From positions 4,780,001-4,844,000 of the forward strand of contig NC_084790.1 of assembly GCF_028858725.1 (NCBI RefSeq): 64,000 nt of DNA, read 5' to 3'. The stretch is from Colius striatus. Lineage: Eukaryota; Chordata; Aves; Coliiformes; Coliidae. Made by a program: the position numbers and the translations under genes. Below are positions 1 to 13,800 of the stretch, piece by piece. Within the stretch, counting starts at the first letter, position 1. Each line of letters begins with the position of its first letter. Below the pieces are notes generated by a model. The model searched no databases and was not told the origin of the DNA. It saw only the letters and a list, made by a program, of their open reading frames with translations.

Positions 1-380
1 GCCAGCCCCGGGCTTAGAGCTGCCACCAGCACAATACCACAGGGCAGCGGCGAGACCAGCTCTGTGGCAGAGTAGGACACTCTTCTGGAGGACGTGGGCT
101 CAAACAGACGCTGAACAGGCTCTGAGCCCTGCGTGCCCGAGGAGCGCGAGCCGTGCCCCGCAGATGGAGGACGGGGCTCCCGTGCCACACCGGGACCTTG
201 CCCCAGGACACGGGCGGCCGTCTCAGCTGCAGGATGCATCAACCCCCTTCTCCCGGGGACACCGTGCGGGAGCACGTCCCTCCCCCACCAGGAGCCCTGA
301 GCCCCGCTGCAACCGTAGTCTCCCTCCCGTTCCGCCAGACTCCTCCTCCCTCCTTCGGCGCACCAGTAACATAGATGTGA
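1..380. other. Upstream flank, no recognised gene
   Basis: GC-rich sequence before the NPEPPS promoter. Open frames exist on both strands, but they are proline-, arginine- and serine-rich low-complexity translations typical of GC-rich DNA. None resembles a known protein. It may be distal promoter. Confidence 0.4.
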
Positions 381-1850
381 CCTCCCAGCCCCTTCTCAGC
401 ACCTCGGAGTGCGCGGTTCCCAGCCCTCCCTTCCCGGAGACTGGGGCTGCTGCACCGACAGTCCCAGCTGCCCCTCTTCCCGCCCCCCTCCGTCCCCCCG
501 CTCCCGGTTCCGCCGGCCGCAGCCCGAGAACCTCCCTCTCTCCGCAAAACCTCCCCACGTCCCCGTGTTTCTCCCTTCACCACCATCCCCCCACCCCCGC
601 AACCGCCCCTCCCCGCCCCGCACCAACCCGCGGCTCCGGCGGCGCCGGGGCGGGACTCACGCGCGCTGCGCCCCCATATCCAGCCCCCACCCCCCCCCCC
701 CACCAAGCCCGCGCCGCTTACGCAACGCGCTCGCACCGCCCGACGTGCGCGGCCGCGTGGCGCCGTCGCGCGCGCGCGCTGCTGCTCCTCCTCCTCCTCC
801 TCCTCTTCCCTCCTCCTCCTCTTCGTTCTCTCACCCCCTCCGCACCCCCCTTCCCTCCCCCGCCACCGGCTGCCTCGTGCCGGGAGCGCGCGCGCGCGCT
901 CTCCTCCCTCTCTCCCTCCCTCCTTCCCTCCTCCTCCTCCTCCTCCTCCTCCTCCTCCGCTGCCGCCGCCGCTCGCCCACTCCCTCGGTGTGCCGGTGCG
1001 GGGTCGCCGCGTCGCCGGCAGGAAGCCTTCCTCCTCCTTCCCCTTCTCCACTGCCGCCCCGCCGCCCCCTCCCCGCCGCCCCGCCGCGGGGGGGCGCAGC
1101 CCCGCACCCCGCGCCATGCCGGAGAAGCGGCCCTTCGAGCGGCTGCCCGCCGATGTGTCCCCCCTCAACTATGGACTCTGCCTCAAGCCCGACCTCATCG
1201 ACTTCACCTTCGAAGGCAAGCTGGAGGCCGCCGTGCAGGTAGGGCCCCGGCCCGGCCCTTCCTCCTCCCCCCGCCACTGGGCCCTGAGGGGACCCGTCCC
1301 CTCAGCACGCTCCTCCCGCCGCCGGGCCCTAAAGGAGCCCCGTCACCCCGCTGGGCCCGGATCCCCCTTCCCTTCCTCAGCCGGGCCCTGAGGGAGCCCC
1401 ATTAGCTAGCGGGGGCTCGGTCCCCCCCTTCCTCTCCTTGCCCCTGGGCCCCGAGAGCCTCTCCCCCGCCGCCAGCTCCCCGGGGCCCGGCCCTCGGGGC
1501 GGTAAAGCCGGCCAGGCAGGTGCAGGGAGGCCGCTTAGAGCTGCACATCCCCCCCCGCCCCTTCCCCTGTCTCCGCCTTCCCTTTCCATTCAGTTTATAC
1601 ATGTATACGTATCTATATTCTCTCAGCTCCGGGCCAGGCTTCGGGAAAGGGGAGAAGACAGCCCGCGGGCTCCGCCCTGCCCCACTCCGGCCCCGGAGAG
1701 GAGCGGGAGCGGCCGGGGAAGGGCTGGGGGCCTCGCCCGGCCGCCGCGGGCTTCGCGGGGGGTGCCCAGCCCGCTCCTCCTCCCCTCCAGCCCCGGCTCG
1801 CACCGTCCCCGGCTCTTCTGGCGCTGCCAGCACGGCCCCGCTACCAGCAC
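380..1850. promoter_or_regulatory. NPEPPS: CpG island and promoter region of NPEPPS
   Basis: The region is very GC- and CpG-rich, unlike the AT-rich intron that follows. It contains a GC box (GGGGCGGG at 647-654), further CCGCCC motifs around 604-617, CG-alternating tracts near 768-780 and 887-898, and long TCC repeats at about 784-815 and 930-958. No TATA box is visible. There is no ATG between about 380 and 1116, so the NPEPPS start is the first ATG on any transcript that begins inside this island. The exact transcription start cannot be read from sequence. Island limits were judged by eye. Confidence 0.8.
1116..1238 (+). CDS. NPEPPS: NPEPPS coding exon 1
   Basis: Encodes residues 1-41, beginning [10 protein letters not shown]. 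The start is ATG at 1116 in the context GCGCCATGC. The frame stays open upstream to at least 990 but has no in-frame ATG there, so the 875-residue form is favoured. Donor GTAGGG at 1239, phase 0. Confidence 0.95.
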
Positions 1851-4800
1851 TCTGTATGTAGGTCGGAGCCGGGGGTATCTGCCTCTCTGGTATCTTCAGC
1901 TTCCCCCAAATCCGTAGTGAGCGCCCTGTTCCTCTTTTTAGCCTCCAGCATGCTGCTTTTATCTATGTCCAGCCATTCGGATGGCTCGGGATTTTGCTGG
2001 AAAGGCAAAGTACCACATATGCAATTAAATGAGAACTCCCCCGGTGTAGTTACAGTAAGCTGGTAGGCCTCTGTGTCATGAAAAGCATGAAGTCAGCGAA
2101 GCGAGAGGCTCGGTACAGTAGGAAAGGGTGTGCAAACTGAAAACGCTGTATCTTCTGCCTTTTCTAAAAGGCAAAAGCTTCCCCGTGTTCATGCTTCAAA
2201 GCCAGGGTGTTTGATGAAAGCCCTGAAGTCTCGTAGTCATTCTCCTGCTGCTGTGCCAAGATTTCTTAAATTTGCTTTCATGTCTTTCCTTGTGCAATGA
2301 TTTTAAATAGATACAGGACTGGAAGGGCTTACCAGACTTTTTCTGTGAAATGAGGTGACTGTATCAAGAGCTCAAAAATACCTGGGGGAGTTTTTTAAAT
2401 ACAGAGATGTGTACAGGTTTAAATCTTGATCTAAAGAGGGGGTTAAAACCTTGTTTTAAAATGAGGTAGCATCAGGGTAATAAAGCTGCTGAATCTGAAG
2501 CTAAGGTACAGAAGAGAGCGAGTGTCTCAATGGGCAAGTGACTGGTGCCTGTGCAAGCTGGGGAGGGCAGAAGGCTGTGGATAATAGTGAGTCTTGTGAC
2601 CTTTGTGACCTGGAGGAGGACGACGACCAGAGATGAGTAAGTTTGTGTCATGCGGAAGAAATATTGAAATGGTAAATTGCCTTGCAGATTTTGTTCTAGC
2701 TGAAGTCCTCGGGCCTCTGCTGCTGCCTTTGGGGTCTCAGTTTGGTGGTGCATCAGCCTGGGTGAAAATGCTGGCTTGAGAAATTCCCAGTCTCTTCCGT
2801 CTTAATTCTAGCCGCCTATTCCTGTCTTTGCACCCAAGTTGCTGCTCCTCAGTCCTGTTACAGCTGTGGGGCTGTGCTGTAAATGGGATCACTGAAATCA
2901 TCCAGGTTAAAAATAACACTTGGGGGGAGGGGAGTAGTGGCTTTTTAAGCCAGCATTGCTACTGAGGAGAGCATAGTATTGAACAGCAGCCTTGGAAACT
3001 TGTTTTAAATCCGGCAATAACGAGGATTTGGAGGCTTATTGTGGAGATGGTAGCTGGTTTGCAGATTTTAGTCCTGCTGAGATATTTTTAATATTGTTTG
3101 CTGTTCAGGGGATTGCTCAATGCATTCCTAGAGCAATGGATACCACCTGACAATGCAAAATGCTGGACTTTCCTACCAGCTGAGGGCATGTGTTAAGGAA
3201 GAACACTGATCCGGCAGGTTCAAGGTTGTAAAAAACCCTTGCTCACATCATGGTGAACTGATCTGATCTTCCCATGATAGAGAGAATTAAAGAGATACAG
3301 GGCAAGGTATTTAAAACATATTTAAAGTATATACCTTTAAATAACTTTTAACATGCATAGACCAAAGAGTTGTGAGGCCGCATCCCAGCTTTGTGCAAGT
3401 GAGTACAGGAGAGGTGCAGGAAAGGACTGTTTGCATGCTTGTCTTATGTTAGAAATCCAAAGCTGTGGCTGCCATTGCCCAAAGCACAGGAAAGGCTCGT
3501 TCCAGAAAATTAGAGGGTAACAATTCTGCACCTTAATGGAGAGAAGGAAGAACCAGCTCATCTGCAGTACAAGGTGGACGAGATACTTTTTGTACAAGGG
3601 AAAGGCTTACTTAACAAACTGCTGGTAAATGTTAGCCTATTCTTATTGAACTGAGCTCAGACTCTAGAAAAGAAAAAGTCCTTTGTGTGCCTTTGGATCT
3701 AATTGTTCCAGTTAAGGACCTCTTAGCTGTTTCTACTAGCACCTTCTAAGGTGGAGTGGATGGAGCTCATCAGAGGCTTTCTGTTTTCAGCATACTTGAG
3801 AGCTTTGGCGCATGTTGTACAGTCATCAAGGTAAAAGTGGTTTTACGTGAAGACACAAAGTTTGAATTTTCCAGGCTTTAGGTAGGGAAATGCTTATGCT
3901 GCCTCCTCTTAGTGATCACGATGTCTCTTTTTATAACCAATCAAGAATAATTATTAGTTCCCTTGCTCCATTCCAGTATAATAATGACTGGACAAGCACC
4001 AATTCACACTTAAACCACTGATGGTTTCTGACCTGAAGAGCGAGTACTGAAACTTTGACACTGGAATGAATCATGACAAATCACAAAATTAGGAAAGCTC
4101 TTCATGAGGCACATTGAAAGTGTTAGCTTGCTTTGCTGTTTTACATCTTCAGTAGCAGACTGGAACTAGTGAAGGCTGTGATATTTAGTAAAGATGTTAC
4201 ACAAGCACTTGATCAATCAGTTTGTCTTTCTCACCGACATCAAATAGGGTTTGGCAACTCTCTGTAAAGAATTTCGATAAGTCTTCTGACTTGAACACCA
4301 AGCCATGAAGAAATATTAAACAGCCTTCCAGTCTTAGCTATGAGGCACTACACTTGTGTTGGCTCTTGTACATATAAATAACTAAAAAAAAAAAGTCTTT
4401 ATGCCACACTTAATGTTACACTTATATGGCTCCTTCAAATAAGCCTCAGATGATAAAGCCTTTTATGATTCAAAAGATAAGGCTGTTGCTTTAGTGTCAG
4501 CAGCGACCAGGTTGATTCCAAAACCTGAAAAAGAAATGATATGTTTGTAGTTTACTGTGCCACTTCTAGTGTCCAGATTAAGACATTGGCCCTCTGTCTG
4601 GTATTTGTTGTTTCTTGACAAAGGAACCGTACTGAAATCTGTGTCTTGATAGTTTAATTTTGTAGCCTTTTGAAGCTGCTCTTGTTAAATACCCGGTAAC
4701 CTGTTTATTAAGTTTTGTCTGGTTACTCGAGATTTTTAAATAATGTAGTTTGTGGTCATACGAATATTTTTGAAGCCTGTAGGGTTGCGTAACGATTATA

Positions 4801-7800
4801 TAAACAGCGTATAATTGCCATTTATCACAGTTAAAAACCTAAAAATCCTTAAATGAAGGAAGGGCTCGCAAGGAACTCGCCTCACAGCTAGGACAAAAAT
4901 TTGGGAGAATCAAGCACTGCGTGTTGGTAGCAGATCTGGAGCTAAATCAGAGTCCTTTGCTCATAGCTCTGTGTTACTCAGTCATGTTATCTATTAGCAT
5001 TTTAAGCTGTTGATTTGGTGGGTGTGTAGGGACATTTCTGAATGAGCACAATTAAGTTTGGGGTGAGTTTTTTTGGTGAAAATAGTTCGTCTACTTTATT
5101 CATCTGTTAGCTTGAGATTTAATTATTGTAACCCTGATTCTCAGAGTCTAGTTATCAGTGCAGTGCACTCGTATTACTCACTGTCTAGGTCAACTTTTTT
5201 CCATTCTGCTTTTGGCTCCTGGGAGGCCTAACTGAGGGCTGGAACAACGAGGGGATGTGTGGCTGTTCTGTTCCTCAGCATCCTGCTGAAAAGGCAAACA
5301 TGAGTAACCAGCAACAGAAACAAACATCTGGCTCCCAAAGTGCAATGGTTGTTTTAAGCCTCTAAATGCAAGTTCTTAACACTATCCTGGCTCACAGCAA
5401 TCACCTCTGGTGCAGGGCTGCAGAAAGGTGTATGCTTGTCTTGCCAGTATTTTACCTCCTTGTAATCCTCCTTCCTCAGACTGCCATGCGGTGATTCATT
5501 TCTTTCATTGTAAACTACAGCAAGATATTTCTTGGTTGCAGAGCAACCTGTCTTTAAGGAATTTACAACCTGAGGTAGATGGCTCTATTGCATACCTTTT
5601 GCAGTCCCTTTGATATGTCTTAAGGATACTCTGTTATATTTAGGAATGTTTAACCTGTATCTTGCTTTTTATAGGCTGATTATGCAGTATCTGCTATGCT
5701 GAAGAACATGTAGTCTTCTGATCCTGCTGTATGCCAGTTAAAGATTAGTTGTGACACTCTTGCCAGTAAACCTTGAAAAATTAAGCTTTATGGGTGTAGT
5801 ATTTGTGCTCAGTATCTCCTGGGGAGGAGGGAGAGGTTGTCTAGTATAAATATATGGTCATGTTATCCAGCATTGTGACTTGCATTACCATCACGTGAAA
5901 TTGGATCTGAATGTGTTAAAGGTGGCATGCTCAGTCTTCAGACCAGGTGCTTCAAAGTCAAGGCCCTGGGGCTTTCTGCACCCAAATGCCACCAGCTTCA
6001 AAACCAGGGATGCCTTTGCTCTTCTTCCCCTAGGAAGGCCTCTCACCATTCTGTACTTCGTCAGGCTAAGACAGTTGCATTGGTCATAGTTACAGAGTGA
6101 TTTACTTGCCCACGTGAATGTGACACTTCTGAAGTACGTGTGGCTGCTGCAGATGGATGTAGTTAGATGCTCTTTGAAATTAAGTGAATTTTTCCAGTGG
6201 CCCAGTTAGTTGTAGCATTGATAATTTTGCTACTTGGCTATGATAATTTGCTGGAGGTTCAGATTAATAAAGCTATTCATTCCTTTTCCCATTCAAGTCT
6301 TGAATTCTTAAAAAGATACATCCTAGAAGACAACTGAGGTAATTTTAGTTGTCTATTTTTAGGGAGTAAAATGCTCAAAACATACATGCTTGTTACAATG
6401 CTACATTTAGAGGAGAACTCTGAAGCCATGTGACATGATTTTAATTAGTCTTATAAATGGCTCTGCAGAATTAGTTTTGACTATAGAGGTTCGCCAAAAG
6501 CCATCTTTATCTTATGTTTGATGCAGGCTAGCATTCTACTGAAGCCACTTAAATTCTTGTTTCCTAAGTCCTAAAAAGGTTTTTCCATCAAGTCATTTCC
6601 TTCTCTGATAAGTGGTGAAAATCAGAAGTTTTACAGCATCTTTGAGTCCTATGTGGCAGAGCCAAATAATTAGCCTTTTTAGCTCTTCTTTCCTCAAATA
6701 TAATGTTACTTTGGAAAACTTTTGGGAGTAACTTAGGCTGGTATCTCTTGTCAGGGGAGAGTGTTCTTCCCAGAAAAAAGCGCTGAGAAGGAATGTAGAT
6801 GTGTAGGAGACAGGGAAATCTGTGTTGTCTTACTCGAATGGTGAGTTACTGACTCAGTTAAAACATCTTAAAGATTTGCAGTTTTATTGTTTTTTGTATC
6901 TGTATCTGGATTATCTCAGTAAGTACTTGAATTTTGGTTAATGTTACTACAGTTTCATCAAAAGCCATGAGTTTAAAGTTCTGAAACATTTCTTCCTTCT
7001 AGTTTTTGGCCTTAGTTCACCTGCTCCTTTTAAGCATATCAGCCTCATGGCAAAACTGCATTGGTTGTGGGCATTGTAGCTTACTCTTGCCTTGATTAGC
7101 CTCTTCTTGTTGAAGAGTGAATTTATTATATCCTAGAATGAGTTGAAGCAGGGTGACACTTCACATATGTTCAGCTTTGTAATTGGTTATACCTTATGCA
7201 GTAAGGTGCTTTTTTGCCTTCTAATATGATGGCATTCTGGAAAAGTGCTGCATGAGCAGAATATGTGTCTTCTGTAACCCAGTGTTAACAGTAATGTAAA
7301 AGCAATTTCAAAGTATCACTTATAGTAAAAGACATTTGTTCATTTTCATGATATACGTGGTGCCTGCAAGCATTAGGCTGTAGGCTCTTGTGAGATAAAA
7401 CAGTCGTAAGTATGCCAGGCGGTTTATAGTTTTGTTTTGGTTTTAGTGGATCAGAGGGAGGAGGCTCTCATACTAGAGCCTGTGTGCCAACATGAAAACT
7501 TTTTCTTCCTTCACCGAATTGAGTGAGGAGAGCCTCAGAAGTTGCTGTGCAGCACACTGTCAACATTCCTGTCTTCATGATGAATTTTGCTCTACACTTT
7601 TTGCAAGTTGGGGAGCAAACATTTCTAGGCTAGTGGTTCACTCAGTCCCTTTAAATGTTTTCTGGTAATGCTCTTGTGTAAAATTGGCTTGGAGGAGCCT
7701 CTGAAGTTGTCTCTGCTTGAACCTGAACTGTCTTATTTTGTAGGCAGAGTGCTACACTGAAAATTCTTCTCTCCCCAAAGAGGCTGTTTTTTAAAGATCA

Positions 7801-10800
7801 TGCCTATTGTTAAAACCAGCATTGTGTGCAGTTTGGACAGCTCTTTATGCATCTTGAATTCTTAATCTAGAGAGATTTTGATTTTTTACATGGAAAAAAG
7901 TTCTCTACTAGACATTTTAAAAAAGCTTTTATCTTCCTGAGTTTTCTGTGCTTTAGAAGACCTTGAAAAACCCAAACCCTAGTATTGGGATGAACATGGT
8001 TGCGCTTTGATCTTAGGTTTTGAGGGATATTGTAATCCTTTAGTTTCATACACACCTAACTGGAAAAAAAAAATAAGAATCAGGTTGTAAATCTTTACTG
8101 GAAGCACCAAACCTAACCTGTGTCACTTCAGCTGTTACATCTGCTCCTTTTCTGCCTTGCAAGTGTGTTGTTTTTAGCATCAGTTTAAGTTTGTTAGGTA
8201 ACATTGTTTTGGTTTTACTACCATAAAAACATGGTGAAAACAACACAGCTCTTCTACACTGTTCTGTAGGGCACACCACGGCAGGGTGACTGACCAGCAG
8301 GGTCTGGAAACATTCACTAATAGTTAGCTTGTCACAAAGTGTAAGCCCTTGCGTAATATTTATTATACAAACAGTTCTGGTAATACGAATAAGCCATAGG
8401 CATCTGCATGAGATGCAAGGTTGGTGCAAGGTTAGGAAGGAACTTGAGTTAGGTTTGTCTTGTATTAGCTGTCCACTGTGAGGAGTTGGCTTCCCTGGGA
8501 TTATCAGGTGAGAGCCCTTTGGTTCACAGATTGTTAGACTAGATGGACCATTCTTATGACTTGGATATGCCTGTTAAGTTCTACTTTTAAGTTTATTTAA
8601 GCTTCTCTTATCACTGCCTAGATTTTGGGTTGTATGTACACAATGACTAAGGGACCATTCCTTCAGTGAGCCTCCGTAGAGCGGTTGAGGACTGAGCGCT
8701 ACCATTTACTCCTCTTGTATGGATACCAGCAGAGTGATAAGTGTCTGCTTTGGTTATGACACTTCAGCTTATTATTTCAGCAATACTTGCAAGAACCGTG
8801 TCTGCTCTCAGATGCTGAATAGTGAGCTGGCGTGCACACGCAGAGGGCTGCACTGGCTTTGCTGTGGGGCTCAAGGAGCTCTGCATTCAAGGCAACCACT
8901 TTCCATTACAGAGGTCCAGTGGTTTCTGCTGTGTTCAGATACTGGTAGCTCAAGAGATGGATATGTGTGTTAACAGGGCATTATAGCCCTATAACAGGCA
9001 AAACCCAAGAAAGGAGCAGAGGTCCTTGTGCTTTAAGGAATTTAGTGGGGTGGGAAGCAGTTTCTTTGTGCAACTCTAGTTGTCCATTATAGAAATTCTT
9101 GCGCCTTTACTTAAAGAACTGGCATGTCTACTGCTAGAACTGATATACTGAACTAGCAGGATAACCAGCTCAATCCAGTGGGGTTGTTCTAGTGGATTCA
9201 GCCGTAAGTTTCTATGTAATTCCTAGTTTCATTCCCAAATATTTTACCACTTCGTAATTAATTGATATTTAATTTGAATTCCTCTGTATTCAGACACTTG
9301 CTTCCAAATAGAAACCTGGCACAGCTAGACAGTTTATTACTATGCTGGGAGCTGGCCACTTGTTAAATAAAGCAAAGTGTGTGTAGCCAAGAGCTGGCAG
9401 AAGGAAAGCTTTCAGAAAATGTAAAGGCGAGTTTCTTGGCAGATGTTTCTAACCTAAGGAGTTCTTACAATGACAACAATTTAGAGCACAGTACTGTGGG
9501 TTATCTTTGTGATCATCTCCAGGAGGTGTAATGTTGTGTTCAAAGGCTTTTGCTATAGTCTCCTGTAGATCGTCTCTAAAAGGAAGCTTACAGGCTCTCT
9601 GTTTTTATTGGTCCCAGACATGTACAAGGGCCCTATTGTCAAGCTTTCATACCAGTTTTTAACAGGCAGCTCATTCTCTTAAGTAATTTACAGTATTGAT
9701 AAGTAGGCCTAGATGGCTTAAACGTGATTCAAGTGCATGTCTAGAACACATGGGATGTTGTCTTCTTTCTTACCACTCTTAAACACTACATTTTATTTCA
9801 AACTCTTGATGATGGAGGGGTATTTAGATTAAAGGGAGATGGGAGTGCCTACCTAAGGGAGCTCAAGAGAGCGGGGAACACCATCTCTTTCTGATTCTTG
9901 TCACATTTTTCTTCCAGGTGAAACAGGCAACCAACCAAATTGTGATGAACTGTGCTGACATTGACATAATTACAGCTTCCTATGCGCCAGAGGGAGATGA
10001 AGGTAGGATTGCTTTTTTTTTTTTACTGGAGTTTTTACATGTTAATCCGTTTCATTTCTGATGTGAGATGCTGTTGCCAACCGTTAACAACTTTGACTGC
10101 AAGCTTAGGTAATGGTCTGATCAGCTAGCCTACCCCTTGAAGCACAAAATTAGTTATCTAACCTTCATTCTTTTCTCATCCTTACCACTTGCATTATGTT
10201 TAAAAAAATTATCTGAAGCTTCTGTGAAATCTTTTGTTCTACTCCTTCATGCTTGAGTGTTGTGGGCAAAAGGATTTTTTACTGTTTTGACTGTGGCATT
10301 GTTTACATTTATATCTGTGTAAGAGCATGATCTGTACCTGTGGACTCCACAATATTGACAATATCTGTGGCAAAGGCTTCGATAAGGAATACATCAGTAG
10401 TGTCTTGAAGTAGGACGTGCTCGTTGGGAATGATTTAAAGTACAGAAAACACTTAAATGACATTTAGCGGTTGTGAGTGTAGGGCGAGATAGAAAAAGAT
10501 GACTGTATGGAGGAGACAATGATTAGGATCCAGTTCAGTGAGAAACTGGAAGTTAGTGGAGAAACTGAAGAAGCAGTACTTGTTTGTAAGACACAGTTAC
10601 AGTCATTGACGTCTTCCCCAGTTACATGTTGAGGAGATTTAGCAGACACAAAAGTAGTTTTAGCAACTGAAGTGTGAAATGGTTGAGGCTGGAAAATAAG
10701 CTTCTTGAAACAGAGTGCTAATCTGACTGTACACCAAACCTTTCTGGTCATCTTGTGGAGCCTTTGTTGTTTCATGCACAGAAACTATTTGTCCCGCTGT

Positions 10801-13800
10801 GTTTGATTGTTTCTGAAGCCCTTTGAAAGAGAAAAGGCTCTGTAGAACTTCCCTTTCTGTAAGGAAAATGCCACAATGATGTCACGAAGCACTTTCTTGA
10901 AACCATGATTGTGAATTAAAGAAGTGATCTTGATGATGAAGGGAAGAAAGGTTTTCCTTTCAGTAGGTTTAAACTTCACAGAATGGTGGGGGTTGGAAGG
11001 GACCTTCAGATCTCATCTAGTCCAACTCACATGGTAAAGCAGGTCCACCTAGATCAGATCACACAGGAATGTGTCCAGATGGGTTTTGGAAAACCTCCAG
11101 AGAAGGAGACTCCACACCCTCCCTGGGCAGCCTGGGCCAGGGCTCCTTCACACTTATAGTAAAATAGGGGTGGGTTTTTTTTGGTCTTTAATTGGAACTT
11201 AACTTCCAGCTTTTGACTATTACCTCTTTTCTTGTCACTGCACACTACAGAAGTAAGTACTGCCCCATCACCTTGACATACACCTTTTAAATACTGTAAG
11301 TATTAATGAGATCTCCTGTTCTCCAGGCTGAACAGCCTCAGGTCCCTCAGCCTTTCCTCAGGCAGATGTTCCAGTCCCCTGATCATCTTGGTAGCCCCAT
11401 GCTGGCCTCTCCAGCAGTTCCCTGTCCATCTTGAGCTGGGGAGCCCAGAACTGGGTACAAGACTCTAGATTAGAGGCCTCACCAGGGCAGAGTAGAGGGG
11501 GAGAAGAGCCTCCCTTGACCCACTGCCCACACTCTTCTTGATGCCCCCCCAGGATGCCATTGGCTTTCTTGGCCACAAGGGACACAGCAAGCAATTGCTG
11601 CCTCAGGCTTAGTTTGTTATCACCCAAGACTTCCAGTTCTCTCTCTTGGAGCTGCTCTCCAGCAGGTCATCCCCAGCCTGTCCTGGTGCATGGGGTTGTT
11701 CCTCCCCAGGTGCAGGACACTACACTTGTCCTTGTTGAACCTCTTCAGGTTCCTCTGTGCCCAACTCTCAACTGGTTGATTATGCAGCAGCTGAATAAAT
11801 TTGGAAAGACTATGATTATCTGAATACACATGAAGAAACTAACAAGAAGTCTTAATTTTCTGGACTGGATTTAGGTAGAGACCGTTTCAGTTCCTATTGC
11901 GGTGACATTATCCTGTGGCTAGTAGAACTGTATGTGGTAAGTGGGATGCCTGCATTTCAAGTGTCTTTGCATTTCAATTGATTTGACTTTCTTTATTCTT
12001 TAAAACACCATTAAAGAAACCAGCAACCTGAATTGCAGTTGTGAGCAGCTGAGGGCTGGGGAGGTGGATGGCAGAAACTCTGTCCCTGGGCAGTAGCATT
12101 TGGTGGGTGTGCTGTGGAAAAGCAGAGCTCACTGCAGGAAGTGCATTCGCGGCGAGAGGGCGGCAGAGACGAGTCTCACCGAAGAGCCTGGAGCCTGGCC
12201 ACCCTTTTGGATAGCGGAAGAATAGAATGTTGTTTCCTACGTGCTTGGTTGGGGTTCTTGGGTCGTACCCAGGAGCTCCATTCCTGCGTGCCTTTCACAC
12301 GCTGCCCTTGGTGATCTGGAGTTGATTGGACTCGCTGTGTTGCTAAGCACCCCTGGTGTTATTTCTTATACTGAGTAATGAGGCAACAACAAGAGTGGTA
12401 GTAATAGCACAGTGTGTATGGAGTTGATTCCACCTACCACCCTGCACTAGGCCCAACCCACCTATTAATTTTTTATTTTGTCATTGAGAAAATGAAAATG
12501 AATGGAAAAGGTGCCTAGGAATGAATTTCTAGTCAAATCTGGGGGAAAAAAACATAAAATAGAGAGGATCTGTAATGTATTGTCTTTGTTGTTTTCAGAG
12601 CCAATTTCCCTCTCATAGAGTTCAATTTTTCTATTCTTTAACAGTGATACACTCCTTGTAACTTCAGTGTATTAATGGTAGAGCTCAAGTGAGACAGTTC
12701 TGGGCTCCCCAGCTCAAGAGAGACAGGGAACTACTGGAGAGAGGCCAGTGCAGGGACACCGGGATGATCAGGGGACTGGAGCATCTTTCTCAGGAGGAAA
12801 GGCTGCAGGACCTGGGGCTGTTCAAACTGGAGAAGGCTGAGAGGGGATCTTATTAACACTTGTAAGTATTTAAAAGATGTTTGTCAAGAAGATGTGGTGG
12901 CACTTTTTTCTGCTGTCTCAAGTGATAGGGCAAGGAGTAATAGACATAAGCTGGAACACAAAGTTCCACTTAAACACAAGGAAAACTACTGTGAGGAGGG
13001 AGCTCTGGCACAGGCTGCCAAGGGAGCTTGTGGAATCTCCTTCTCTGGAGTTTTTCAAAACCCGTCTGGACATATTCCTACGTGACCTAATCTAGATGGG
13101 CCTGCTTAGCAAGGGAGTTGGATTGGATGATGTCTGGAGGTACCTTCCAACCCCCTACCATTCTGTGATTCTATGGGACTTAAAACCAAGGGCACTGGAA
13201 GTGTTTCTGTGGCTTAAATTCCTTCGTTCTGATTTTTGCAGAGCCTTGAATGTGGTGCCCTGGACCTGCAGGGTACAACTTTCTGGCTGTAGTGTAGGGA
13301 CATCATCAATACTGGAGGTGCAGCTTCATTGCATGTTTTACTGTAATTATGCTCAAGTTCTGTGGTGTTAAAATGTATCTCTTGGTTTGGAAAACTGCCA
13401 ACTACTATAATGGCTTTGGAAGTAAAATTGCATGAAATTGGCAGGCTATTTGCTGGCACCTGTTGATACAGATCAACTCGGTCTTACTAATGCTTCTATT
13501 GTGTGCAGCTTTGGGATGGTAATTGTATAACTGGTCTCAAAAGCAGAACACAAAATATAGTCCAATGAACCAACAGAAATATGAGCCAGATAATTTGGAT
13601 TTAGTTACTCAGGTGAGCCTCATACCAATTGCCTATATAGTATGCTTGAAAAGGAGAAGTTAGTGATGATTCATCTTTTAAAGGCTGTAGTGAAGAGTCA
13701 TTACCTTTTTCAATTCTGTACCTCAGCGAGAGGGGAAATTTGTCTCACACTTGTCTGCAAATGTAAAACAAAAGTTAATCAGTCACTTATCATCTTTCAA

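Noticed and set aside
164-1405. 413-codon + frame and minus-strand frames over the NPEPPS promoter
   Set aside because: Same GC-composition effect; the translation is repeats of Pro, Leu, Ser and Arg from TCC/CCG tracts and is not in the NPEPPS frame.
8530-8560. CR1-like phrase in NPEPPS intron 1 (AGACTAGATGGACCATTC)
   Set aside because: A single short match without the terminal ATTCTRTG motif or flanking CR1 order.
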